A DNA stretch of 64,000 nucleotides from Frigoribacterium faeni (GCF_007988805.1 NZ_BJUV01000001.1:179357-243356); one strand, 5' to 3'; positions 7,227 to 15,733 are shown, numbered from the stretch's first letter. The notes: generated from the sequence alone by a model not told the origin. Translations and numbers: made by a program.

Positions 7227-7412
7227 TTACGTCAACAGATCGAACAGGTCAGTGACGTTCACAACCAAGTACGTGACCGCCACAACAAATTTCGTCATGG
7301 CGGATACGATCATGTTGATTGCACGCGCGACGCTGTTGAAATGTGCCGCACGTTCGTCAATTTTGTCCTTGACTGCGCTAGACTGGGGCATGCCCCGATG
7401 TTGAGTACTCAT
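7227..7412 (-). CDS. Small membrane protein (61 aa)
   Basis: A 61-aa ORF with a good Shine-Dalgarno (AAAGGA, 6 nt before the ATG) and a terminator right after its stop, both supporting a real gene. The N-terminal half is polar; the C-terminal half (about residues 32-58, AINMIVSAMTKFVVAVTYLV) is one long hydrophobic segment. No homologous family is recognised. It could be a holin-like or toxin-like peptide or a partner of the neighbouring 248-aa membrane protein, but nothing in the sequence decides this. Confidence 0.55.
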   Translation of the reverse strand: MSTQHRGMPQSSAVKDKIDERAAHFNSVARAINMIVSAMTKFVVAVTYLVVNVTDLFDLLT

Positions 7413-7737
7413 GACGTTCCTTTCGTTGGGTGCCGCCGCGGTGTGAGACTCGAAAACTCACCGTGACAACAGAATTGATGCAGCCCCGTAGCTCCTGCCA
7501 GAGCTAACGGGGCTGTGTCTTGCGACATAGCCCTAACGGGCATTGTCGATTCTACATCTGGCTAGAGGCGTTCGTGGGGAAACTGCTCCCGGGAGACAAA
7601 TCGGCCGACTTTCTTTCTCTCTTGTCCCCGCCTTCTACGCTCATACGGTGTCACAGAGTGGTTTTTGTACCCCGAATTTCTTTCTCTTCTATCTGAAGAC
7701 CTTCGGCGTGTCGCACTGCCTTCGACTCTTCCTGGGG
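7413..7737. other. Intergenic stretch between integrase and 61-aa gene, no gene seen
   Basis: 325 bp without a convincing ORF. Nearest the 61-aa gene is an imperfect dyad, GGTGTGAG with CTCACCG, at about 7440-7463, a possible operator. Next come the strong hairpin at 7481-7515 and a small GCCC-taac-GGGC hairpin at about 7530-7541. The remainder is pyrimidine-rich on the plus strand, with a repeated TTTCTTTCTCT near 7610 and 7678. Confidence 0.5.
7481..7515 (-). terminator. Probable terminator downstream of the integrase
   Basis: CAGCCCCGTAGCTC (7481-7494) pairs with GAGCTAACGGGGCTG (7501-7515) with one bulged A and a 6-nt loop. On the minus strand it lies about 220 nt beyond the integrase stop and ahead of the 61-aa gene, so it would separate these transcripts. 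The run of T residues that follows is short. Confidence 0.55.
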
Positions 7738-9123
7738 CTAGCTCAGGGGCTCGACAACAAGCCTTTCCACATCTCGGCTCGGACTCTTCGGATACTTGCG
7801 GGCCGAATGGATCGTGATACGGAAGCTCGTACGGAGGATTTCCCTCTGCCTCTCGATACCGAGCGACGCCCAAAACTCTGGCCATCCGGCCTCGTCTCCG
7901 TTGTCCGCTTGAGCCTCAGCCCACATCCGTTTCACCTCGGCGGCAAGGTCAGCGGAAGCTAGCTGTCCCCGCTCGCGAGCAATCGACTCCCCCACTTCCA
8001 ACGAGAGCGCGTCGATCTCGGACAACTCGCGTCGGATGCGAGCCATGTCGATGCCGGGCATCATGGCCAGTTCGGTGACTTGCGTACGTCGTGTAGATAG
8101 TTCTGCGGACTCGGACAGAAGCTTGCGGATCGTGTTCGACTCGTGAGCGGTGTCATGCGGCGTGCCTTGCGTAAGGAAGCGCCATCCGATCTCCTCAATG
8201 ACGATGCTGTCCGCCACGTCTTTTCGGATGAAGACGTGGTTGCCGTTCGTGTTGCCACAGCGGTAGCCGCGCATCATTACGAGTGGTCCACCGCATTCAC
8301 CACAGATTGCAATGTTGGACAGCAGGTGTTTGGCGACATTGCCCGGACTCGTGCGGCGGCTCGGATCAGCGAGAATCGCGCGTGCGGCCTCGGCATCCTC
8401 ACGAGATACGAGTGGCGTGATGGCCGTCCCCTCAGTCACAACACCCTGATGCTGCACCTGCCCGCCGTACGCCACCACGTTGATGAGGTCCCGCACACGG
8501 CGCGGTTCCCACCGGACCACCTTCGAGTTGGCCCGGGGCACCCCCTCGGCGTTCAGTTCCTTCGCGAGGCCGTAGACCGTGCCTCCGGACAGTATGTGCG
8601 CGAATGCCCGCCGTACGATGACGGCCTCTTCTTCGCGGGGCGTCACGTTGTCAGGCTCGTATCCGTAGCGCCGCCGACCAGGGACTGGCCTGCCCGCTGC
8701 AACCCGCGCGATGTTGGCCCTCTTCTGGCGCTCCCCCTTGCGTGCGACTTCGAACCGAGCGAGCGCGGTGAGCATCGTTGCCCGGAATTCACCGTCTGCG
8801 GTGGTGAGGTCGATCTCACCATCTACGGTGACGATCTTGAGACCGAGATCCAGCAAAGTCAGCATGTCCCGTTGCGAACGGATGAGCCGGTCCAGGTCTA
8901 CGGCGATCACGTGCGTGAATTGGCCGTCTTCGGCGTCTTTGAGCATTCGGCCCCACGCGCTCTTGGCTCCGCGTACTTTGGAGGCACTAGCGGCGTTGTC
9001 CTCGTACTCCGCGGAGACCGTCCAGGAACGCGAAAGCGCCAGTGCCCGCGTGCGGGTCAACTGGCGCTCGATGCCTTCCTGGTGGTCCTGAGACTGGCGG
9101 ACGTAGATGGCAACTCGGGTCAT
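7738..9123 (-). CDS. int: Large serine recombinase (site-specific integrase)
   Basis: A 461-aa large serine integrase. The N-terminal resolvase domain starts MTRVAIYVRQSQDH, with the nucleophile Ser in VRQSQ (Ser10), followed by the catalytic Arg region AVDLDRLIRSQRDM and ALARFEVARKGERQKRAN. The recombinase domain follows (YGYEPDNVTPREEEAVIVRRAF), then a zinc ribbon with CGECGG and a later Cys, then a coiled-coil region. The start is placed at 9123 because upstream sequence is dprA. The ATG overlaps the truncated dprA stop (ATGA) and there is no good Shine-Dalgarno, so translation in the integrated state probably depends on coupling to dprA'. The enzyme catalyses attP x attB recombination; excision would need a directionality factor, not seen here. 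Confidence 0.95.
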   Translation of the reverse strand: MTRVAIYVRQSQDHQEGIERQLTRTRALALSRSWTVSAEYEDNAASASKVRGAKSAWGRMLKDAEDGQFTHVIAVDLDRLIRSQRDMLTLLDLGLKIVTVDGEIDLTTADGEFRATMLTALARFEVARKGERQKRANIARVAAGRPVPGRRRYGYEPDNVTPREEEAVIVRRAFAHILSGGTVYGLAKELNAEGVPRANSKVVRWEPRRVRDLINVVAYGGQVQHQGVVTEGTAITPLVSREDAEAARAILADPSRRTSPGNVAKHLLSNIAICGECGGPLVMMRGYRCGNTNGNHVFIRKDVADSIVIEEIGWRFLTQGTPHDTAHESNTIRKLLSESAELSTRRTQVTELAMMPGIDMARIRRELSEIDALSLEVGESIARERGQLASADLAAEVKRMWAEAQADNGDEAGWPEFWASLGIERQREILRTSFRITIHSARKYPKSPSRDVERLVVEPLS

Positions 9124-9944
9124 GCATACGACTGTACTTTGTGGTGCAGGAACCGCCACTTGCTCGGCGTGCTCCCGCAGGGCGACTCGGAGATCACCAG
9201 CCCGGTCTCCGCCACCGACCGCAGCAGGGAGTCGTGCCCCGAGGGGTAGAACCGGTCGACGCCGCCCGCCATGACGGCCACCGTCGCGGACTCGGCCGCC
9301 AGCGCCGCACGATGGGCCATGCCGTCGATGCCGTAGGCGCCGCCCGAGACGACCGTGAAGCCCCGGTCGCAGAGGGCGCTGCTGAGATCCGCCGCGACCT
9401 GCTCGCCGTACGAGGTGGAGGCCCGGCACCCGACGACGGCCACGGACGACTCGACGGTGGGCAGCTCGCCCGCACCACGCAGCCAGAGAGCCGCGGGTGC
9501 GTGCTCTCCGAGCCCGTCGAACGCGCGGGGCCAGTCGCGGTCGCCGGGCACGACGAGACGGAGGCCGAGGACGGTCGCCGCCCGGAACGACGCCAGGACG
9601 CGGGGCTCGTCGACGCGGGGCGCCCAGCGGGAGAGCGCCTTGGCGATCCGCCGGTCGGGGATCTCGCCGGGGTCGACCCCGGCGGTCCGCAGCGCTCGGC
9701 CGAACAGCGACGGGTCGCCGTCCGACTCCCGCCGCTCGATCGACTCGAGCACGACGCGCAGGGCGACGGCCGCGCCCAGCACGCGCCGTGCCAGGCCGCC
9801 GACGGCATCGCCAGGCTCGACCAGACCCGACCACGCCGCATGGGCGAACGCGTCGACGGCCCCCTCGCCGCCCGCCCCGTCGCGACGCAGTGGCGCCACG
9901 ATCTCGGCGAGCTCCTGGCGAGTCGCCCGCAAGAGCCCGTTCAC
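9120..9944 (-). pseudogene. dprA: dprA, 5' part, interrupted by the integrated element
   Basis: The GTG at 9944 has GGAGG 5 nt upstream and overlaps the comM stop (GTGA). 274 residues remain: the N-terminal helical domain and most of the Rossmann-like DprA/Smf fold (VVGCRASTSYG, GGAYGIDGMAHRAAL, GGVDRFYPSGH, SKWRFL). The rest of the Rossmann domain and any C-terminal winged helix are missing; the last codons (HHKVQSYA) are element-derived. Intact DprA loads RecA on incoming single-stranded DNA during transformation, so this copy is expected to be non-functional unless the element excises. The 3' part should lie beyond the left end of the element. Confidence 0.93.
9121..9150. other. Attachment-site junction (attL/attR) in dprA
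   Basis: Reading dprA on the minus strand, the sequence follows the conserved SKWRFL segment and then becomes HHKVQSYA-stop, whereas family members continue with an R-N-R-L-I-like stretch. The crossover is therefore at about 9124-9140. An imperfect dyad, GTGG-N10-GCCAC, spans about 9132-9150. The core dinucleotide cannot be fixed without the other end of the element. Confidence 0.7.
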
Positions 9945-11482
9945 ATCGACCTCCGCAGGCCGAGCGCCCCGACGACGTGCCGCCGTTCCGGTCGCTCGAC
10001 TCCGTCGAGATCGGCCAACGTCCAGGCGACGCGCAGCACCCGGTCGTAGCCCCGCATCGTGAGCGCACCCGTCTCCAGCGCCCGGTCGGCGGGCAGGGTC
10101 TCGGCGACCGGCAGGCGGTTCGGCCGGTCCCGCAGCCAGGTGCCCGGCACCTCGGAGTTGAGCCGCCACGGGGTGGACGCGAGGCGCCGGCGCGACCGGG
10201 CCCGCGCCTCCTCGACGGATCGCCGCGCCTGGGCCGTCGTGAGACGCTCGGCCTGATCCGCGAGACGGAAGGCGGCCGAGCTGATCCGGGCGACCCGCAG
10301 CTGGATGTCGATCCGGTCGACGAGCGGACCCGAGAGCTTGGCGAGGTAGCGGCGCCGGTGATACGGCGTGCAGTCGCAGTCGCCGTCACGGGTGCCGTAC
10401 TGGCCGCACGGGCAGGGATTGGCCGCGGCGACCAGCTGGAACCGGGCGGGGAACCGCGCCACGGCCCGAGACCGATGCACCACGGCCTCGCCGGACTCCA
10501 GCGGCTGCCGGAGACAGTCGAGCACCGACTGGGAGAACTCGGGCGCCTCGTCGAGGAAGAGCACGCCCCTCGTCGCCCGGGAGACGGCTCCCGGGCGGAT
10601 CACGCCGCTGCCCCCGCCGATCAGCGACGCCGCGCTGCAGGTGTGATGCGGGCTCTCGAACGGCGGCCGGTGATCGAGGCCCCCGGTGACGGGACGGCCG
10701 GCCAGCGATCGCACGCTGCCGACCTCGAGGGCGGCGTCGACGTCGAGGTCGGGGAGGATGCCGGGCAACCTCGCCGCGAGCATCGTCTTGCCGGCCCCGG
10801 GCGGCCCCACCATCAGCAGGTGATGTCCACCGGCCGCGGCCACGATCAGCGCCTGCACGGCGTCCGAGTTGCCGACCACGTCGGCCAGGTCGGGCCCGGC
10901 GACGGACTCGGCTTCCCCGGCGGACCCCGGACGCGCCCGGACGATCGCCTCGACCGGCTCCGGGCTCAGGGCGGCCCCGTGCCAGATGGCCGCGTCGCGC
11001 AGACCCGCGACGGCCACCACCCGGATGTCGGGGACGAGCGACGCCTCGTCGGCGTTGTCGGTGGGCACCATGACGATCTCCGCCCCCGCACGCCGGGCGG
11101 CCAGCACCGCGGGCAGGACCCCGTCGACCGGCCGGAGGCGCCCGTCGAGCCCGAGCTCGCCGATGTGCACCACCCGTCCGACGGACTCGGCCTCGACCAG
11201 GTCGGCCGCGGCCAGGGCGGCCACCGCGATGGCGAGATCGAACGAGGACCCCTGCTTCGGCAGCGACGCCGGCGAGAGATTGACGGTGAGCTTGCGCGTC
11301 GGGAGACCGCACCCGGCGTTGGTCGCCGCGGCCCGGACCCTGTCCCGCGCCTCACCGAGCGAGGTGTCGGGCAACCCGATGATCATGAACGCGGGCAGCC
11401 CCGCCCCCATGTCCGCCTCGACCTCGACGAGCGCACCGTCGAGCCCGAGCAACGACACCGCCCGCGTCCGCCCGATGCTCAC
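9941..11482 (-). CDS. comM: YifB/ComM-family Mg-chelatase-like AAA+ ATPase
   Basis: A 513-aa ComM-type protein. It has an N-terminal Lon-protease-like S5 domain (LVEVEADMGAGLPAFMIIG and the NLSPASLPKQGSSFDLAIA block), a central AAA+ Mg-chelatase domain with Walker A GPPGAGKT and Walker B GVLFLDEAPEF, and a C-terminal domain with the typical NPCPCG and CDCT cysteines. In transformable bacteria ComM is a hexameric helicase that promotes branch migration during integration of incoming DNA. The GTG start overlaps the yraN stop (GTGA), and its own stop overlaps the dprA start. With dprA broken downstream, its competence role in this strain is doubtful. Confidence 0.95.
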   Translation of the reverse strand: MSIGRTRAVSLLGLDGALVEVEADMGAGLPAFMIIGLPDTSLGEARDRVRAAATNAGCGLPTRKLTVNLSPASLPKQGSSFDLAIAVAALAAADLVEAESVGRVVHIGELGLDGRLRPVDGVLPAVLAARRAGAEIVMVPTDNADEASLVPDIRVVAVAGLRDAAIWHGAALSPEPVEAIVRARPGSAGEAESVAGPDLADVVGNSDAVQALIVAAAGGHHLLMVGPPGAGKTMLAARLPGILPDLDVDAALEVGSVRSLAGRPVTGGLDHRPPFESPHHTCSAASLIGGGSGVIRPGAVSRATRGVLFLDEAPEFSQSVLDCLRQPLESGEAVVHRSRAVARFPARFQLVAAANPCPCGQYGTRDGDCDCTPYHRRRYLAKLSGPLVDRIDIQLRVARISSAAFRLADQAERLTTAQARRSVEEARARSRRRLASTPWRLNSEVPGTWLRDRPNRLPVAETLPADRALETGALTMRGYDRVLRVAWTLADLDGVERPERRHVVGALGLRRSM

Positions 11483-11841
11483 GCGTCGGCCCCACGGACG
11501 TGCTCGATCCGCTCGTGACCCTGGCAGCGCTCGATGGTGATCGCCACCACGTCGATGCGCAGGCCTCGGCCGACGCCCGGATGCTCATGGCGCCACGCGC
11601 CCGCCAGCCGCCTCAGACGAGCGAGCTTCGTGGCCGTCACGGACTCGAGAGCGTGCCCGTAGCCCGTGCCGGATCGGGTCTTCACCTCGATCACGACGGC
11701 CTCGTCGCCGTCGAGGGCGATCACATCGATCTCGCCCTCGCGGCAGCGCCAGTTTCGTCCGACGACGCGCATGCCCTGCGCCTCGAGCCACTCGGCGGCC
11801 ACGTCTTCGCCGTGCTGCCCCAATTCGTCCTTCTTCGCCAT
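11479..11841 (-). CDS. yraN: YraN family (UPF0102) endonuclease-fold protein
   Basis: A 120-aa protein of the YraN/UPF0102 family, which has a restriction-endonuclease-like fold. Visible motifs are GEDVAAEWLEAQGM, the REGEIDVIALDGD segment with the acidic residue, and VIEVKTRSG with the E-x-K pair. The cellular role is not established; linkage to comM and dprA suggests DNA processing. Its stop overlaps comM by 4 nt, consistent with one operon. Confidence 0.93.
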   Translation of the reverse strand: MAKKDELGQHGEDVAAEWLEAQGMRVVGRNWRCREGEIDVIALDGDEAVVIEVKTRSGTGYGHALESVTATKLARLRRLAGAWRHEHPGVGRGLRIDVVAITIERCQGHERIEHVRGADA

Positions 11842-11962
11842 GTCGGCCTCCTCGACACCAGCGTCTCGGAGGCGGACGCGGTGACGCGGGGATCACGTGC
11901 AGACGTGGGGAGAACGACGCCCGACCCCCGGTGGTGGAGGGATCGTCAGCGCGGCGAGGAGG

Positions 11963-12286
11963 TCACTCGTCGAGGGCGAGCTCTTTCGGCAGTTCGAGAT
12001 CGCGCGAGGTGAGCTCCTCGACGTTCACGTCCTTGAAGGTCAGCACCCGGACGGACTTCACGAAGCGGTCGGAGCGGTAGACGTCCCAGACCCAGACGTC
12101 GGTCATGCTCAGCTCGAAGTAGAAGTCGTGCTCGGTGTCGCGCCGGACGAGATCGACCTCGTTGGCCAGGTAGAACCGGCGCTCCGTCTCGACGACGTAG
12201 CGGAACTGCGACACCACGTCGCGGTACTCGCGGTACAACGCGAGCTCGACCTCGCGGTCGTAGTCTTCGAACTCGTCCTCGTCCAT
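11963..12286 (-). CDS. DUF2469 conserved actinobacterial protein
   Basis: A 107-aa acidic protein (MDEDEFEDYDREVELALYRE) of the DUF2469 family, found almost only in Actinobacteria and regularly located next to rnhB, as here. No catalytic motif is known. The central part (RRFYLANEVDLVRR, DFYFELSMTDVWVWDVYR) is strongly conserved. Function unknown; the constant neighbourhood suggests a link to RNase HII or to the lepB-rnhB transcript. Confidence 0.93.
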   Translation of the reverse strand: MDEDEFEDYDREVELALYREYRDVVSQFRYVVETERRFYLANEVDLVRRDTEHDFYFELSMTDVWVWDVYRSDRFVKSVRVLTFKDVNVEELTSRDLELPKELALDE

Positions 12287-12350
12287 CGGGAGATCATCTT
12301 ACGCGGCCTCGTCGCCCGTCGGCGACGCCGGGTCCACGGGGCCGCGCGAC

Positions 12351-12986
12351 TCAGTGCAACCAGGTGAGACGGTGCAGCGGGGACGGGCCGAGCTCCGCGA
12401 GCGCTCCGAAGTGGGCCGACGACCCGTAGCCCTTGTTCCCCGACCAGCCGTAGCCCGGGTGGCGGTCGTCGGCCTCGATCATCAGGCGATCGCGTTCGAC
12501 CTTCGCGATGACCGAGGCGGCGGCGACGGAGGCGCAGTCGCGGTCGGCCTTCACCCGCGTCGTGATCCGCGGCGGCGTCGCCAGGTGCGGCGAGAGGTAG
12601 TCGTGATTGCCGTCGAGCACGACGACCGACTGGAGGATGCCCACTCCGGCGTGGTGGAGCGCGGTCAGCGCGCGACGTCCGGCGAGCCCGAGCGCGGCCA
12701 CGATGCCGATCTCGTCGACCTCGCTGGCGTCGGCGAACCCGACGGCGTGGTGGGACACCCACGCGGTCGCGAGCGGATACAGGGCCTCGCGCCGCTTCTC
12801 GGAGAGCATCTTCGAGTCGCGGAGCCCCGCCGGGACGTCGGTGCAGTCGACCGGAACGGCCCCGAGTCCGACGGCGACCGGACCGGCGATCGCGCCACGC
12901 CCCACCTCGTCGCATCCGATCACCCAGGTCGCGCCGGCGGCGTGCAGCTCACGCTCGTAGTCGAGCGTCGGGTCGACGACACCCAT
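12351..12986 (-). CDS. rnhB: Ribonuclease HII
   Basis: A 211-aa RNase HII that removes RNA (including single ribonucleotides) from RNA-DNA hybrids. The start is the ATG at 12986, overlapping the lepB stop by one base (TGATG), and gives MGVVDPTLDYERELHAAG. Catalytic motifs are clear: IGCDEVGRGAIAGP with the Asp-Glu pair, LRDSKMLSEKRRE, VVLDGNHDYL with an acidic residue, and VKADRDCASVAAASVIAK. Length is typical. Confidence 0.96.
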   Translation of the reverse strand: MGVVDPTLDYERELHAAGATWVIGCDEVGRGAIAGPVAVGLGAVPVDCTDVPAGLRDSKMLSEKRREALYPLATAWVSHHAVGFADASEVDEIGIVAALGLAGRRALTALHHAGVGILQSVVVLDGNHDYLSPHLATPPRITTRVKADRDCASVAAASVIAKVERDRLMIEADDRHPGYGWSGNKGYGSSAHFGALAELGPSPLHRLTWLH

Positions 12987-13741
12987 CAGTCGCCCTCGCG
13001 CTCCGTGCCGCGGAAGACGTCGGGGTAGTCGTCGAGCCACTGCCAGCGCGAGCTCGGCCAACTGATCACGAACGCGCGTCCGACGACGTCGCTCATCGGG
13101 ACGAAGCCCTTGCTCGGGGTCGCGCCGTTGTACCGGCTGTCCTTGGAGTTGTAGCGGTTGTCGCCCATCACCCACAGGGAGTCCGCCGGGACGGTCACCG
13201 AGAAGTCGTCGCCGGAGACCCGCGACTCGCCGGACGGCAGCGTCACGTACGGCTCCTTCAGGGGCACGCCGTTGACGGACATCTGTCCGAAGTCGTTGCA
13301 GCACGAGACCGTGTCGCCCGGCAGGCCGATGACGCGCTTGATGAGGTGGTCGTTGCTGTCCTGCGCGCCGAGACCGACCTGTGTGAGGAACCACGCGATG
13401 CCGTCGGCGACGGGGTTGCCCGACTCGGCCGAGACCGGCGGCGTCCCGTCGAGCCAGCCGCCGGGATCCGTGAACACGACGACGTCGCCGCGCTTGACGT
13501 CGACGACGTCGGGGACGAGCTCGTTGACGATGATGCGGTCGTTGATCTGGAGCGTGTTCTCCATCGACCCCGAGGGGATGTAGAACGAGCGGATCAGGAA
13601 CGTCTTGATCAGGAACGAGATCAGCAACGCCGCGAGGAAGATGATCACGATGTCGCGGAGGAAGGTGCCGACGCCTCGCGGACGGTCGTCGCGCCGTGAG
13701 GGGCGCAGACGGCGCCGAAGAGAAGATGTGTTGTTTGTCAT
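12986..13741 (-). CDS. lepB: Signal peptidase I
   Basis: A 251-aa type I signal peptidase. One N-terminal membrane helix (about residues 28-50, LRDIVIIFLAALLISFLIKT) precedes box B with the catalytic Ser (YIPSGSMENTL). Box D contains the general-base Lys (LIKRVIGLPGD), and box E GDNRYNSKDSR is present. It cleaves signal peptides of exported proteins on the outer face of the membrane. A short cytoplasmic Arg-rich tail precedes the helix. It is separated from rplS by a strong terminator but coupled to rnhB downstream. Confidence 0.96.
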   Translation of the reverse strand: MTNNTSSLRRRLRPSRRDDRPRGVGTFLRDIVIIFLAALLISFLIKTFLIRSFYIPSGSMENTLQINDRIIVNELVPDVVDVKRGDVVVFTDPGGWLDGTPPVSAESGNPVADGIAWFLTQVGLGAQDSNDHLIKRVIGLPGDTVSCCNDFGQMSVNGVPLKEPYVTLPSGESRVSGDDFSVTVPADSLWVMGDNRYNSKDSRYNGATPSKGFVPMSDVVGRAFVISWPSSRWQWLDDYPDVFRGTEREGD

Positions 13742-13749
13742 TTAACCGC

Positions 13750-13786
13750 CCGAGCTCCCCGCCATCGTATACGGCGGGGAGCTCGG
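13750..13786 (-). terminator. Terminator after rplS
   Basis: A perfect 14-bp stem, CCGAGCTCCCCGCC (13750-13763) with GGCGGGGAGCTCGG (13773-13786) and a 9-nt loop. It lies between the rplS stop and the lepB start, so it ends the rplS transcript and leaves lepB to its own promoter or to read-through. Confidence 0.88.
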
Positions 13787-13805
13787 AAGAGGTTTCAGGA
13801 GGCGA

Positions 13806-14153
13806 TCAGTTGTCGCGCTTCTCCTTGATCTTCGCCTTCTTGCCACGCAGTTCGCGCAGGTAGTAGAGCTTCGCGCGACGGACGTCGCCACGGCTCACGA
13901 GCTCGATGTGGTCGATGACCGGCGAGTGGACGGGGAACGTGCGCTCGACACCGACCTGGAAGCTGACCTTGCGGACCGTGAAGGTCTCGCGGACGCCCTC
14001 GTTCTGCTTGCCGATGACGACGCCCTGGAACACCTGGACACGCGAGCGCGTGCCTTCGATGATGTTCACGTGCACCTTGACGGTGTCGCCGGCCCGGAAG
14101 TCGGGGATGTCGTTGCGCAGGCTGGCGGAGTCAACCGCGTCGAGGATGTGCAT
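13806..14153 (-). CDS. rplS: 50S ribosomal protein L19
   Basis: A 115-aa ribosomal protein at the 30S-50S interface. The start is the ATG at 14153 ([19 protein letters not shown]), which matches L19 proteins; in-frame codons further upstream are rejected. The body [31 protein letters not shown] and [18 protein letters not shown] is canonical, ending in a basic tail. A gene for a membrane protein lies upstream, between this gene and trmD, so rplS is not directly coupled to trmD. A TTGACG hexamer about 120 nt upstream may belong to its promoter. Confidence 0.97.
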   Translation of the reverse strand: MHILDAVDSASLRNDIPDFRAGDTVKVHVNIIEGTRSRVQVFQGVVIGKQNEGVRETFTVRKVSFQVGVERTFPVHSPVIDHIELVSRGDVRRAKLYYLRELRGKKAKIKEKRDN

Positions 14154-14331
14154 AGTCGTTCGCTCTCTGCAACCGCCACAGGTCGACTGCCGTTCGTGGT
14201 GGTGGACCACCGGTTCGTGATGAAGAGGACGTGCTCTGAGATGGCAGACTCCCCTGTGGCAGAGTCGTGCGCAGGCACAATCGTCAAGTGTGCCATAGAC
14301 CGACCACGGCGCGCTACCGCGGGCCAGTCGC

Positions 14332-14949
14332 TCAGGGCCTGGTCGGACCGTCGGGGCCTCGAGGCGCGATGCGGATCACCGGCCCGTCACCTCGCGCGGA
14401 CGACCCGGACGATCGCGCAGCCTCGGGACGCGTCGTCTCGCGTCCGGCGGAGCTGCCGGACAGACCCGCCAGCCGGTCGAGGTCCGCCATCGACGCCGCC
14501 ACCCGACGCCCCGTCTCGCGGACGAGCTGCCAGACGGCCGAGGCGATCAGCGCCAGACCCGCGGCGATGACCACGACGGCCGACAGGGCGAAGAGAGCCG
14601 TGGAGAGATCCAGCCCGCCCCCGGCGACGCGCGTGTAGGCCGACGCCGCCGACGCGCCTGCCGAGCTGTCGACCAGGAAGAAGCCCAGGGCGAGCTGCGC
14701 CGACCACGACACGGCGAGCAGCCCGGTGTCGAGCCAGGAGAGCGTCGAGCTCGAGCGGACGCTGCGTCGAGCGACGATCAGGCCGCTCGCCACGGCCTGG
14801 CCGGCGAAGAGGAGCGGGACGAGGAGCAGCTGCCCGACGAACTGGAGACCCAACGGCACGCCGAAGAAGGATCGGCCGAACAGCACCCAGAGCGGGAGGA
14901 GGAACAGCGCGGGCCAGAGGAGTCGGTGGAAGACGCGGCGGATCGTCAT
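14332..14949 (-). CDS. Membrane protein of unknown function
   Basis: 205 aa from the ATG at 14949 ([19 protein letters not shown]); an upstream in-frame extension would be Pro/Arg-rich and is not used. About four hydrophobic segments are visible (near residues 10-28, 30-55, 75-95 and 115-140). They are followed by an amphipathic helix and a disordered Ser/Arg/Pro-rich tail, presumably cytoplasmic. No family is recognised. It lies 89 bp after trmD on the same strand and 178 bp before rplS. Confidence 0.7.
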   Translation of the reverse strand: MTIRRVFHRLLWPALFLLPLWVLFGRSFFGVPLGLQFVGQLLLVPLLFAGQAVASGLIVARRSVRSSSTLSWLDTGLLAVSWSAQLALGFFLVDSSAGASAASAYTRVAGGGLDLSTALFALSAVVVIAAGLALIASAVWQLVRETGRRVAASMADLDRLAGLSGSSAGRETTRPEAARSSGSSARGDGPVIRIAPRGPDGPTRP

Positions 14950-15038
14950 GCGGCCCAGGATACGGAGCCATCGTGGGGAACGGCTGATCAGGGGACCCCG
15001 CCGGGACATCCGCTCGTGCCGGCCCGTGGCCGGCCGCT

Positions 15039-15731
15039 TCAGTCGAGGAGGTCGGGGCGGACCCGGCGGGTGCGCTCGATCTGCTGTTCGTGCCGCCATG
15101 CGGAGATCGCGCCGTGGTTGCCCCCCAGGAGGACCGGGGGCACGTCGAGACCCCGCCAGGTCGCGGGCTTGGTGTAGCTGGGGTACTCGAGCAGGCCGTC
15201 CTCGTGGCTCTCCTCCGAGAGACTCGCCGGATTGCCGACCACGCCCGGCACGAGCCGGCCGATCGCCTCGATCATGGCGGTGACGGCGACCTCGCCGCCG
15301 TTCAGCACGTAGTCGCCGAGGCTGATCTCGCGGACCGTGACCCGGGAGGCGGCGTGGTCGACCACTCTCTGGTCGATGCCCTCGTACCGCCCGCAGGTGA
15401 AGACCAGATGCGGCTCGAGGGCCAGCTCGCGCGCGACCGCCTGGGTGAAGGGGGTGCCCGCCGGGGACGGCACGATCATCGTCGTGTTCTCCGGCGTCGC
15501 CGCGTCGCCGAAGACGTGGTCGAGGGCCTCCCCCCAGGGCTCGGGGCGCATCACCATGCCCGCTCCCCCGCCGTACGGGGTGTCGTCGACGGTGCGGTGC
15601 CGATCATGGGTGAAGTCACGCAGATCGTGCACCGCGACGTCGAGGAGGCCCTGCCTCCGGGCCTTGCCCATCAACGAGATGTCGAGCACCCCGAAGAACT
15701 CCGGGAAGATCGACACGATGTCGATGCGCAC
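15039..15731 (-). CDS. trmD: tRNA (guanine37-N1)-methyltransferase
   Basis: A 230-aa SPOUT methyltransferase that forms m1G37 in tRNAs, which prevents +1 frameshifting. The start is the GTG at 15731. Knot-region motifs are present: [24 protein letters not shown] (S-adenosylmethionine binding) and the C-terminal block [19 protein letters not shown] with LLGGNHG. It follows rimM by 2 nt, in the usual rpsP-khpA-rimM-trmD operon. Confidence 0.97.
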   Translation of the reverse strand: MRIDIVSIFPEFFGVLDISLMGKARRQGLLDVAVHDLRDFTHDRHRTVDDTPYGGGAGMVMRPEPWGEALDHVFGDAATPENTTMIVPSPAGTPFTQAVARELALEPHLVFTCGRYEGIDQRVVDHAASRVTVREISLGDYVLNGGEVAVTAMIEAIGRLVPGVVGNPASLSEESHEDGLLEYPSYTKPATWRGLDVPPVLLGGNHGAISAWRHEQQIERTRRVRPDLLD

Positions 15732-15733
15732 GC

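Larger units (their letters stand above)
1..9135. mobile_element. Integrated phage-like element (right part), inserted in dprA
   Basis: A block of phage genes that is more AT-rich than the flanking chromosome. It contains a serine integrase at its right end, a primase-helicase, HNH nuclease, both terminase subunits, portal and protease/capsid. The right boundary is placed where the dprA reading frame stops resembling DprA, just before the integrase start (about 9124-9140). The left boundary lies outside the window, so total size and the presence of tail, lysis and repressor genes are unknown. The compact mix of a D5 primase with head and packaging genes fits a capsid-forming satellite, but a normal siphovirus prophage cannot be excluded. 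Confidence 0.93.

Noticed and set aside
8143..9249. 368-codon plus-strand ORF over the integrase
   Set aside because: Antisense shadow of a clearly coding serine recombinase; no family resemblance.
9124..10389. N-terminal extension of the integrase frame across dprA' and comM
   Set aside because: The serine-recombinase fold starts at MTRVAIYV; upstream residues are Arg-rich shadow of dprA and comM.
13986..14331. Alternative longer rplS start upstream of the ATG at 14153
   Set aside because: The longer N-terminus (His/Arg/Cys-rich) is not found in L19 proteins, whereas [13 protein letters not shown] is canonical.
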